Part shown: piece after piece, positions 23,924 through 30,922 of the stretch
Layout of the letters: each line of letters opens with the position of its first letter
How positions within the stretch are numbered: the stretch's first letter is position 1
Assembly (NCBI GenBank): GCA_021029595.1
Contig: JAJJOY010000003.1
Span: 657,691 to 721,690, forward strand
Direction: 5' to 3'
DNA from: Hominenteromicrobium mulieris
Lineage (GTDB): Bacteria > Bacillota > Clostridia > Oscillospirales > Acutalibacteraceae
DNA: 64,000 nucleotides
The notes under the pieces: model-generated
Database searches by the model: none
Told to the model about the DNA's origin: nothing
The model's input: only the letters and a program-made list of their open reading frames with translations
Made by a program: the position numbers and the translations under genes

Positions 23924-24105
23924 GCTGGTCCTGGTCAAAAGCGTTCGCAGAACGCGCAGCCACAGAATGAAATTCTGTGTTCAAAGGGGCTTGGGGGCGC
24001 TGCCCTCAACAAGCAAGCGGAGAGGAAAATCACAAAGGGATTTTCTTCTCTGCGGGTCGGTGTGTATTAACACCGGCATTGCTTGCCTCTTTTCTCCGAA
24101 AATGA
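23924..24105. other. Hairpin-rich non-coding tail behind the relaxase
   Basis: Two short perfect inverted repeats are visible, CACAGAAT/ATTCTGTG (23959-23977) and GAAAATC/GATTTTC (24026-24046). A reading frame beginning at 23889 crosses this stretch but its product is basic low-complexity sequence, so I do not call it a gene. Possible roles are mRNA 3' structure or part of a transfer origin; neither is shown. Confidence 0.4.
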
Positions 24106-24145
24106 AAAGAACCAGTGAGAGAATCGTTAAATTTCACTCACTGGC
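24106..24145 (-). terminator. Terminator of the XRE regulator gene
   Basis: On the minus strand the stem GCCAGTGAG...CTCACTGG directly follows the regulator's stop codon and runs into CTTTTCATTTTC. Confidence 0.7.
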
Positions 24146-24502
24146 TCAATTCATTTCAAATTTCTCGGACAATTCTGTTAGCTCTTTCACCGTTTCCTGT
24201 GTGTGATGCAACAGGGTGTCGCGCATTTCTGGCGGACAGCTGGAATAAAGCATTTTCATCTGATTGACACCCTCATCCTCCAGAGAAATATCTGGATTTA
24301 TAAGCGTATCTAAAGAGATGTGCAGGACCTTTGCCAATGCTCTCAAAATCAAATAGGACGGGTTCATTTTCCCTTTTTCGATATTGGCAATTTGCTTTAC
24401 AGAAACATGGCTCAGATCGGAAAGTTCCTGTTGTGTCAGTTCTTTATTCTTTCTGGCCTCTCTCATTTTCTGCCCTAAAGCAGTTAAATCATCAATCGGC
24501 AT
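24146..24502 (-). CDS. XRE-family helix-turn-helix regulator
   Basis: A 118-residue protein with a classic XRE HTH at about 8-66 (GQKMREARKNKELTQQELSD, VSVKQIANIEKGKMNPSY). The C-terminal 50 residues are helical and probably form the dimer. It resembles SinR-like regulators commonly seen next to accessory genes on ICEs. It is transcribed divergently from the metal-uptake cassette that starts 700 bases away. A role in controlling relaxase or element excision is possible but not shown by the sequence. Confidence 0.85.
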   Translation of the reverse strand: MPIDDLTALGQKMREARKNKELTQQELSDLSHVSVKQIANIEKGKMNPSYLILRALAKVLHISLDTLINPDISLEDEGVNQMKMLYSSCPPEMRDTLLHHTQETVKELTELSEKFEMN

Positions 24503-25116
24503 AATCGTTCACCTCAAATATATTTTATCGTTCCGATTTGCACAAAGGAATAACCTTATTGTGCTTGAGAACAGGACTGATTATGCTGATTCCTTTTTGA
24601 TAACATGGTTGCTCCATGATTATGGCGTTTCCGGCTGCTAATTGAACTATGAGGATGAATTGCAGATTTCAGCTTTTAGTTCGTTGCCAAACGAGAATGA
24701 TATAGAATGCGGTAGGGAGGCTATCAGTTTTATCCGCTCATCTATGAGCCGTTTTTTATTCTCTGTGACATAAAATTCATCTGGATATTCCGTTTTCGGT
24801 TCGCCATGCGCTGCCTCCATTCTTCATAAGAGTTTGAGATTATCCCAACAAACATTTTTCATTTTCGGGCAAGGGACCTGAAAATCCGAAAAATCGCAAG
24901 CGGGTACTCGCTTGCTGTGCTTGCTATCGAAACCCTACCTTCTATTTCTCCCTCTACTAATACTACAATTTGAAGCGGTGATTTTGGCTGTTTCCATTTC
25001 AAATTATGCAAGAACCGCCTCTGTTCAATGTTGAATAGTTCTATGTTCACGCACACACGCAGGCAATCACTCCCCGTAAAGATAACAAAAGCAAAGTAAT
25101 TGTCTATTTGGAGCGA
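24503..25116. other. AT-rich intergenic region upstream of the metallophore cassette
   Basis: About 600 bases without a convincing gene. A short open stretch near 24550-24641 (ending DYADSFLITWLLHDYGVSGC) may be a remnant of a lost protein-coding gene. The right end holds a first copy of TTTGGAG (25107-25113) that is repeated 19 bases later inside the promoter box. This is a likely junction between ICE backbone and cargo. Confidence 0.4.
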
Positions 25117-25161
25117 AAATGCCTTTTTGGAGAAGAAACATACAGACATATCTGCTATACT
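25117..25161 (+). promoter_or_regulatory. Promoter of the ECF operon with conserved 22-bp activator box
   Basis: The box AAATGCCTTTTTGGAGAAGAAA (two parts: 25117-25129 and 25130-25138) is followed by 13 bases, CTGCTA (25152-25157) and an overlapping -10 TATACT (25156-25161). No good -35 is present, as expected for an activator-dependent promoter. The same box, same 13-base spacing and same CTGCTA stand in front of the ABC operon at 29029-29073; 20 of 22 box positions are identical. The AraC protein encoded at the end of this operon is the natural candidate activator. Confidence 0.8.
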
Positions 25162-25168
25162 GAAATGC

Positions 25169-25186
25169 GGTTAGTTCGTGCTAACA
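25169..25186 (+). promoter_or_regulatory. Palindrome at the transcription start, candidate DtxR-family operator
   Basis: GGTTAG, six bases, CTAACA lies 7 bases after the -10 element, a position where a bound repressor would block initiation. The halves resemble those of iron-dependent DtxR/IdeR boxes (GGTTAG...CTAACC), although the spacer is longer. A matching site (GGTTAG-N6-CTACCC) occupies the same place in the second cargo promoter, and a DtxR-family gene closes the cassette. Confidence 0.6.
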
Positions 25187-25211
25187 CAAAAGCAAACAGG
25201 AGGACCAAATA

Positions 25212-25790
25212 ATGAATAAACTACAAGGAAAAGACCTTATCAATGTTGGAATCTTCACTGCGATCTATTTTGTGGTGATGATGGCGATTGCCATGCTGGG
25301 ATTTATCCCTATTTTTCTTCCGCTTCTGATCGTGCTGGTTCCGCTGATTGGCGGAATCGTAATGATGCTGTATTATTCTAAAGTCCAGAAGTTTGGAATG
25401 GTATCGCTGACAGGACTGATCTGCGGTATTTTAATGTTGCTGACCGGCATGGGGTATTGGAGCATTATTACCGGTGCCGTGTTCGGTGTCCTGGCTGATC
25501 TTGTTTTGAAATCCGGCGATTATAAGAGTGCAAAAAAAGGAATCATATCGCATGGTGTTTTTTCCATGTGGATCATCGGAAACTACATTCCCATTGTTGC
25601 AACACGGGACAGCTACTATCAGCAGCTAATCAGCGGTTATGGACAAGAGTATGCAGATTCCATTATGAGCTATATCTCGGCATATACGCTCCCCCTTCTT
25701 TTGATTGCCGGATTCGTTTGCGGCGTGATCGGCGGTGTGATCGGCCAGAAAATTTTCAAAAAGCACTTTAAGCGTGCGGGTATTGCATAA
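25212..25790 (+). CDS. ECF transporter substrate-binding (S) component, Trep_Strep/TIGR02185 type
   Basis: AGGAGG precedes ATG 25212. The 192-residue protein has five to six membrane segments and starts with the family pattern LQGKDLINVGIFTAIYFVVM. The S component binds the substrate in the membrane and docks on the T/A module encoded next. This Trep_Strep family is found in loci with AraC regulators and siderophore-type ABC proteins, including the equibactin locus of Streptococcus equi as I recall it. Together with its neighbours it points to uptake of a metal-chelator complex; the substrate cannot be read from the sequence. Stop and next start overlap (TAATG). Confidence 0.8.
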   Translation: MNKLQGKDLINVGIFTAIYFVVMMAIAMLGFIPIFLPLLIVLVPLIGGIVMMLYYSKVQKFGMVSLTGLICGILMLLTGMGYWSIITGAVFGVLADLVLKSGDYKSAKKGIISHGVFSMWIIGNYIPIVATRDSYYQQLISGYGQEYADSIMSYISAYTLPLLLIAGFVCGVIGGVIGQKIFKKHFKRAGIA

Positions 25791-26527
25791 TGCGCCGTGA
25801 ATTGTTAGCAAGCAAAAAAAAGGAAACCGGCCTGTCGTTAGACCCTCGGACAAAGTTGGCATTGCTTATCACGATTGCCCTCTTTGTCTTGAGCGGCGGA
25901 GGTGGGGCTGCTTCTAAACAGTTTGCTCCTATTTTGGCTGCTGTTCCATTGATCCTGCTGCTCACGGAAAAATCGTGGAAGGGATCGGTTATCTATTTTG
26001 TTTTATATGGCGGCAGCTATATATTGCAACTATGGGCGCTCCCCCACCTGTCCGGCCTTCCTAACTTTCTTGTTGTTGCAATCTGCGGTTTCTTTATGCG
26101 GTTTGTGCCGGGGATTATGATGGGATACATCACGGTCAGGACGACGACGGTCAGCGAGTTTGTTGCCGCCATGAAGAAGCTGCATTTACCGGAGCAGATC
26201 ATCATTCCTATGTCCGTGATATTCCGATTTTTCCCTACTGTTGTAGAAGAATATAATGCCATAGGGGACGCTATGAAAATGAGAGGAATCCGTTTTGGCG
26301 GGGGCAAAGCCAGTGCAATGCTGGAATACAGGCTTGTCCCTGTTATCATGTGTTCCGTCAAGATCGGGGAAGAATTAAATGCGGCAGCCCTGACAAGAGG
26401 ATTGGGCGGTCCGGTCAAGAGGACAAACATCTGCGAAATCGGCTTTCATGTGCAGGATGTTTTTTTCCTGCTGCTATGTGTGGTGGCTTTTGCAATTCCT
26501 ATTGTCACGATGATTACAGGGAGGTAG
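25790..26527 (+). CDS. ECF transporter transmembrane (T) component, CbiQ-like
   Basis: A 245-residue membrane protein with five to six segments, starting in a TAATG overlap with the S gene. It has the CbiQ/EcfT hallmarks: LDPRTKLAL near the N-terminus, and two cytoplasmic coupling motifs, here AMKMRGIRFGG (about 161-171) and ALTRGLGGP (about 199-207), each built around A-x-x-x-R-G. These contact the ATPases. It links the S component to the double ATPase that follows four bases downstream. Confidence 0.85.
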   Translation: MRRELLASKKKETGLSLDPRTKLALLITIALFVLSGGGGAASKQFAPILAAVPLILLLTEKSWKGSVIYFVLYGGSYILQLWALPHLSGLPNFLVVAICGFFMRFVPGIMMGYITVRTTTVSEFVAAMKKLHLPEQIIIPMSVIFRFFPTVVEEYNAIGDAMKMRGIRFGGGKASAMLEYRLVPVIMCSVKIGEELNAAALTRGLGGPVKRTNICEIGFHVQDVFFLLLCVVAFAIPIVTMITGR

Positions 26528-26531
26528 GCCT

Positions 26532-28067
26532 ATGATCGAATGTAAAAAAGTTTCTTTTTCCTACCCTCCAAATGAAACTGACATTGGGGACAGGAAAGGA
26601 CACGGAACATTAAGAAATATTGACCTGTCTATTAACGACGGGGATTTTGTACTGCTCTGCGGAACATCGGGCTGCGGTAAAACCACACTGACACGGCTGT
26701 TTAACGGACTGATTCCTCATTATTACGATGGAAAGCTGGAAGGCACTGTCATGCTTGATGGAGAAGATATGAGCGGGCTTTCCCTGTTTGATATATCAAA
26801 AAAAGTGGGTTCTGTTTTTCAGAATCCACGTTCTCAATTTTTTAATGTGGATACGACCAGCGAAATTGCCTTTGGATGTGAAAACCATGGATTGGAAGAA
26901 GCAGAAATCCGAAAGCGGGTAAAGCTGGTCTCAGAGCAGTTGAACCTTACAAATCTGCTGGACAGAAGTGTTTTCTCCCTTTCCGGTGGGGAAAAGCAAA
27001 AAATCGCCTGTGGATCTGCCGCCGCTGTGGAACCGGATGTATTTGTTTTGGACGAGCCATCTTCCAACCTTGACGCCTATTCCATCGCTGATTTTCGGAA
27101 ACTGTTAAAAATATTGAAGTCACAGGGCAAAACAATTATTATTGCGGAGCACCGGCTCTACTATCTTTATGATCTGGCAGACAGGATCATATATTTAAGC
27201 GACGGGGAAATACAAGGGGATTATACTTTGCCGGAATTTCAGTTGATTCCGGCGGCGGAAAAAGCTAAAATGGGATTACGGCCTCTTGGCCTGGGTGAGT
27301 TTGCAGACATTGAGCCTGCCAGTCTACATTCAGGGCAGGGGATATGGAAACTGAACCACTTCCATTTCGCATACAAGAAACAGCCGGAAACGCTTTCTCT
27401 GGAAAATATAGAGCTTCCTGCCGGAAATGTAACGGCGGTCATCGGGCACAATGGAGCCGGAAAAACGACACTATCTCGTTGCTTATGCGGATTGGAAAAA
27501 AGATGTAAAGGTATCCTCGAAAAAGATGGTACTTCCTATTCAAGCAAACAGCGGCTGAAGCTATGCTATATGGTCATGCAGGATGTAAATCATCAGCTTT
27601 TTACGGAGAGCGTTTTAGAGGAAGTCCTGTTAAGTATGCCGGGGAAAGATTCCGATGAATCGCCTGAAAATGTGGCAAAGGCAGAGGCTATCTTGACAGA
27701 AATGGATTTGCTCCCGTACAAAGCCTGCCATCCGATGGGGCTTTCGGGAGGGCAAAAACAACGTGTGGCGATTGCTTCTGCGATTGCCTCTGAACGTCCG
27801 GTTATACTATTTGACGAACCTACCAGCGGCCTTGATCTCTTTCATATGAGGCAGGTGGCCGATTCGGTCAAAGGACTTGCCGATTCAGGAAAAACCATTG
27901 TGATTGTGACCCATGATCCTGAATTTATACTCAGGTGCTGCAATTATGTGATCCATCTGGAAAACGGCAGATTGGAGGAAAGCTATTTCCTCCAGGATAC
28001 GGAAGGACGGGAACGGTTATTTAATTTCTTTATGATGGAAGGAGGCGGCGGAAATCAAACTGTTTGA
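26532..28067 (+). CDS. ECF/cobalt-type ABC ATPase with two nucleotide-binding domains (A1-A2 fusion)
   Basis: A 511-residue protein made of two ABC ATPase domains in tandem. Domain 1 (about 1-235): Walker A GTSGCGKTT, signature LSGGEKQ, Walker B VFVLDEPSSNLD. Domain 2 (about 270-500): Walker A GHNGAGKTT, signature LSGGQKQR, Walker B VILFDEPTSGLD. Both sites look complete. The pair powers the ECF transporter formed with the two upstream genes. The end overlaps the probable start of the AraC gene by 14 bases, so the four genes form one operon. Confidence 0.9.
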   Translation: MIECKKVSFSYPPNETDIGDRKGHGTLRNIDLSINDGDFVLLCGTSGCGKTTLTRLFNGLIPHYYDGKLEGTVMLDGEDMSGLSLFDISKKVGSVFQNPRSQFFNVDTTSEIAFGCENHGLEEAEIRKRVKLVSEQLNLTNLLDRSVFSLSGGEKQKIACGSAAAVEPDVFVLDEPSSNLDAYSIADFRKLLKILKSQGKTIIIAEHRLYYLYDLADRIIYLSDGEIQGDYTLPEFQLIPAAEKAKMGLRPLGLGEFADIEPASLHSGQGIWKLNHFHFAYKKQPETLSLENIELPAGNVTAVIGHNGAGKTTLSRCLCGLEKRCKGILEKDGTSYSSKQRLKLCYMVMQDVNHQLFTESVLEEVLLSMPGKDSDESPENVAKAEAILTEMDLLPYKACHPMGLSGGQKQRVAIASAIASERPVILFDEPTSGLDLFHMRQVADSVKGLADSGKTIVIVTHDPEFILRCCNYVIHLENGRLEESYFLQDTEGRERLFNFFMMEGGGGNQTV

Positions 28068-29019
28068 TGGTAAAATAAACTGCGGCTCAAATGTTAAAAA
28101 TGTCATTGAAACTGAGGATTGCGTTGTCCTGCAGCTTTTTGACGAGAGCGGCGAGGGAACCATGACAGCCCACAAAATTTTTGATGGCGCTTTTGTGATG
28201 TATAGCGATATGCACCTGAAAGAATGTACCTCCTACTTTCAGAGTAGTACGGACAGTTCGCTTCTCTATATAGACCATTGCAGGGAGGGACGGATCGAAA
28301 GCGAGATTGACAATCATGCGTATAGCTATTTGCAAGAGAATGAGATGCGTGTGGATGACCGGCGTTCCCATTCGGGACGGTTCTGCTTTCCACTCTGCCA
28401 CTATCATGGGATGACCCTGGGATTTGATCTGGACATTGCTGTGCCGGCGCTGAAAGACTTTTTTGGCGGATTTTCTGTTGATTTGTACGAGCTTCAAAAA
28501 AAGTATTGCAATGACAAGAAACCGTTTGTGATTCATAATGAGCCAGGAATTGAACATATTTTTTCAGAGCTTTACTTTGTCCCGCAGCAGATCAAAAGTG
28601 ACTACTATAAAGTAAAAGCCCTGGAGCTGCTTTTATATCTGGACGCTTTGCAGTTTTCTGATTCCAAAGAAGATCGCCCTTATTTCTATAAAGGTCAGGT
28701 AGAAAAAATCAAAGCGATCCATGATCTTATTACGGCAAATTTGCAGGAGCATTACACGATGGATGAATTAGCTGAACGATTCCAGATTTCGTTGACGGGG
28801 ATGAAAACCTGCTTTAAGGAAATATACGGAGATTCCATGTATTCCTATCTTCGCCGTTATCGGATGAACGTTGCTGCCACAATGCTCCGGCAGGATTCCA
28901 AAAAAGGGATTGCGGAAATTGCCGGAGCTGTGGGATATGAAAGCCCCAGTAAATTTGCAACAGCTTTCCGGCAGGTGATAGGGCAGACGCCGATGGAATA
29001 TCGAAAATCTTTTTTCTAA
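28054..29019 (+). CDS. AraC-family transcriptional regulator (probable ATC start)
   Basis: The C-terminal 100 residues form the double HTH of AraC proteins (YTMDELAERFQISLTGMKTC, then IAEIAGAVGYESPSKFATAF and GQTPMEYRKSFF). The N-terminal ligand domain is clearly coding upstream of the first ATG (28162): an in-frame segment EIKLFDGKINCGSNVKNVIE reaches back to a well-placed AAGGAGG (28039-28045). The only start-like codon at the right distance is ATC 28054; CTG 28060 is an alternative. The length from there, 321 residues, suits siderophore-type AraC activators such as YbtA. It probably senses the imported chelate and activates both cargo promoters. Confidence 0.8.
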   Translation: MKLFDGKINCGSNVKNVIETEDCVVLQLFDESGEGTMTAHKIFDGAFVMYSDMHLKECTSYFQSSTDSSLLYIDHCREGRIESEIDNHAYSYLQENEMRVDDRRSHSGRFCFPLCHYHGMTLGFDLDIAVPALKDFFGGFSVDLYELQKKYCNDKKPFVIHNEPGIEHIFSELYFVPQQIKSDYYKVKALELLLYLDALQFSDSKEDRPYFYKGQVEKIKAIHDLITANLQEHYTMDELAERFQISLTGMKTCFKEIYGDSMYSYLRRYRMNVAATMLRQDSKKGIAEIAGAVGYESPSKFATAFRQVIGQTPMEYRKSFF

Positions 29020-29028
29020 ACGGTGCAT

Positions 29029-29073
29029 AAATGCCGTTTTGGAGAGGAAAGAAGAATTGAATACTGCTACAAT
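29029..29073 (+). promoter_or_regulatory. Promoter of the ABC operon with the second copy of the activator box
   Basis: The box AAATGCCGTTTTGGAGAGGAAA (29029-29050, read as 29029-29041 plus 29042-29050) is followed by 13 bases, CTGCTA (29064-29069) and TACAAT (29068-29073). It matches the ECF promoter at 25117-25161 in order and spacing. The box overlaps the place of a -35 element, which is poor, so activation by the AraC protein is the simplest reading. Confidence 0.8.
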
Positions 29074-29074
29074 A

Positions 29075-29107
29075 AGGATGGTTAGCAAAGACTACCCATC
29101 CTTTTTT
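29075..29107 (+). terminator. Terminator of the ECF-AraC operon, overlapping the next promoter's start
   Basis: GGATGG...CCATCC followed by TTTTTT. Transcription from the ABC promoter should begin around 29080, inside the left arm, so its own transcript would lack the complete stem and escape. Only read-through from the AraC gene would be stopped. Confidence 0.65.
29080..29097 (+). promoter_or_regulatory. Second GGTTAG-N6-CTA palindrome, candidate DtxR-family operator
   Basis: GGTTAG, six bases, CTACCC lies 6 bases after the -10 of the ABC promoter. Its half-site spacing is identical to that of the palindrome at 25169-25186, and the six spacer bases differ, which is what a protein-binding site would show. 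Confidence 0.55.
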
Positions 29108-29140
29108 CTTTGCTGACTAAAAAGAAGGAAGGTGATTGTA

Positions 29141-30922
29141 ATGAAGCAGCAAAAAGATAATTGGGTGAAAATTCTGTTTTCCTTCGCCGCACCATGCAAG
29201 GGGAAAATGGCTCTTTCGGTATTCTGCGCCATTCTGAGCGTTGCAGGAGGGTTTATTCCTTTTTGGGCTGTATATGAAATCCTGCTGGCATTTATCAATC
29301 AGAATGTGACCCTGAATGGCATTCTGATTTGGTGTCTGGTTGGAGCAGCGGGCTACCTGCTGCGGGTTGCCTGCCATGGAATCTCTACGATCCTGGCGCA
29401 TATTTCAGCCTATACCATTTTGGAAGGAATCCGGCTTAAAATTGCGGACCGGCTGATGAAAGCGCCTCTCGGCGAAGTGATGGGGCGGCGAATCGGCTAT
29501 CTGAAAAATATCATCATGGATAAGGTGGAGGATTTAGAGCCGCCTTTGGCACACATGATCCCGGAATTGACTTCTAACCTCCTACTCCCTGTTGCAATTT
29601 TTACCTGGATGATGGTCATTGACTGGCGCATGGGATTGGCGGTTCTGATTGCTCCGGTGCTGGCCATGATTCCTATGTTTTTCCTTATGAGGAACTATAA
29701 CAGCCAGTACGCCGCTTATATGGAGGCAAATAACCACGTCAACAGTATTATTATCGAGTATGTGGAAGGTATCGAGGTTGTAAAGGCCTTTAACCAAAGC
29801 ACAAGCTCCTATGAAAAATTTGTTAATGCTGTCCAGTCGTTCAAAGAGTTTACCTTGGCGTGGTTTAAGAGTACATGGAAATCGATGAACCTTATGATGG
29901 CGATTATGCCCACAACGCTCCTGGGGGTTCTTCCTGTCGGCCTTTTGCTGGTGCAGAATGGAAGTATCTCCCCTGCGGAGCTTGCAATGGGGATTATCCT
30001 TTCCCTCAGCATTGTTGGACCGTTGATGAAAGCAACCACTTTCATTAACGAAGCAAAGTCTATGGAATATGCAGTAGAGGCGGCAAATGAACTTTTGAAC
30101 CTGCCTGTACTGCCGGATTCAGGGAAAATCGTATCTATTCCTCACAATGATATTGCGTTGAAGCATGTAACCTTTTCCTATGACGGTTCCGAGCAAAATG
30201 AAGTGTTGCATGATGTGAACCTGGAATTGCCAGAGGGAAGTTTTACGGCACTTGTAGGACCGTCTGGCGGCGGTAAATCAACGATTGCCCGTCTGATTGC
30301 AAGGTTTTGGGACGTGACAGGCGGCAACATTACCATTGGGGGGAAGAATATCAAAGAGTTGTCTATACGCCAGCTTTCCGAACTGGTCAGTTTTGTGACG
30401 CAGGATAACTTCCTGTTTAATTGCTCCCTGAAAGAAAACATCCGTCTTGGAAATCCAAACGCCACAGATGAAGAAGTATATGCGGCGGCGAAAGCGGCCT
30501 GCTGTGATGAATTTATTGTGCGTTTGGACAAAGGATATGATACCCCTGCCGGTGATGCCGGAAAGAGGCTGTCCGGCGGCGAAAAACAGCGAATTGCGAT
30601 TGCGAGGGCGATCCTAAAAAATGCCCCGATTGTTATTTTGGATGAAGCGACAGCATTTACTGACCCGCAGAACGAAGATAAAATTCAGAAATCTATCATG
30701 GCGTTATCAAAGGGTAAAACTCTTCTTGTGATCGCCCACCGCCTTTCCACCATTCAGAACGCAGATCAGATTGTCGTGTTGAAAAAAGGCCGGATTGTGG
30801 ATTGCGGAAAGCAGGAAGAATTGTTGAAGCGGTGTCCGCTTTATGCGGATATGTGGAAAGCCCACATCGGGGCGAAGAATTGGTCTGTGAGTGAAAAGAA
30901 GGAGGTGGCCGCTCATGTTTAA
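29141..30922 (+). CDS. Exporter-fold ABC transporter, YbtP/Q-IrtA/B-like subunit 1
   Basis: ATG 29141 follows AAGGAAGG. The 593-residue half-transporter has six membrane segments (about 20-320) and a nucleotide-binding domain with GPSGGGKST (about 373), LSGGEKQR and VILDEATAFTD. The sequence ATAFTDP in place of the usual ATSALD is typical of the siderophore-importing branch of exporter-fold ABC proteins (YbtQ, IrtA). It overlaps the second subunit by 8 bases, as expected for a heterodimer. The proposed role is import of a metal-siderophore; the substrate is not visible. Confidence 0.85.
   Translation: MKQQKDNWVKILFSFAAPCKGKMALSVFCAILSVAGGFIPFWAVYEILLAFINQNVTLNGILIWCLVGAAGYLLRVACHGISTILAHISAYTILEGIRLKIADRLMKAPLGEVMGRRIGYLKNIIMDKVEDLEPPLAHMIPELTSNLLLPVAIFTWMMVIDWRMGLAVLIAPVLAMIPMFFLMRNYNSQYAAYMEANNHVNSIIIEYVEGIEVVKAFNQSTSSYEKFVNAVQSFKEFTLAWFKSTWKSMNLMMAIMPTTLLGVLPVGLLLVQNGSISPAELAMGIILSLSIVGPLMKATTFINEAKSMEYAVEAANELLNLPVLPDSGKIVSIPHNDIALKHVTFSYDGSEQNEVLHDVNLELPEGSFTALVGPSGGGKSTIARLIARFWDVTGGNITIGGKNIKELSIRQLSELVSFVTQDNFLFNCSLKENIRLGNPNATDEEVYAAAKAACCDEFIVRLDKGYDTPAGDAGKRLSGGEKQRIAIARAILKNAPIVILDEATAFTDPQNEDKIQKSIMALSKGKTLLVIAHRLSTIQNADQIVVLKKGRIVDCGKQEELLKRCPLYADMWKAHIGAKNWSVSEKKEVAAHV

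Noticed and set aside
23889..24206. Plus-strand frame of 105 codons overlapping the relaxase end
   Set aside because: Weak ribosome site, basic low-complexity product, crosses inverted repeats and runs into the convergent XRE gene.
24859..25149. Minus-strand frame of 96 codons in the region before the ECF operon
   Set aside because: It covers the promoter box of the ECF operon, has no ribosome site and no recognisable domain.
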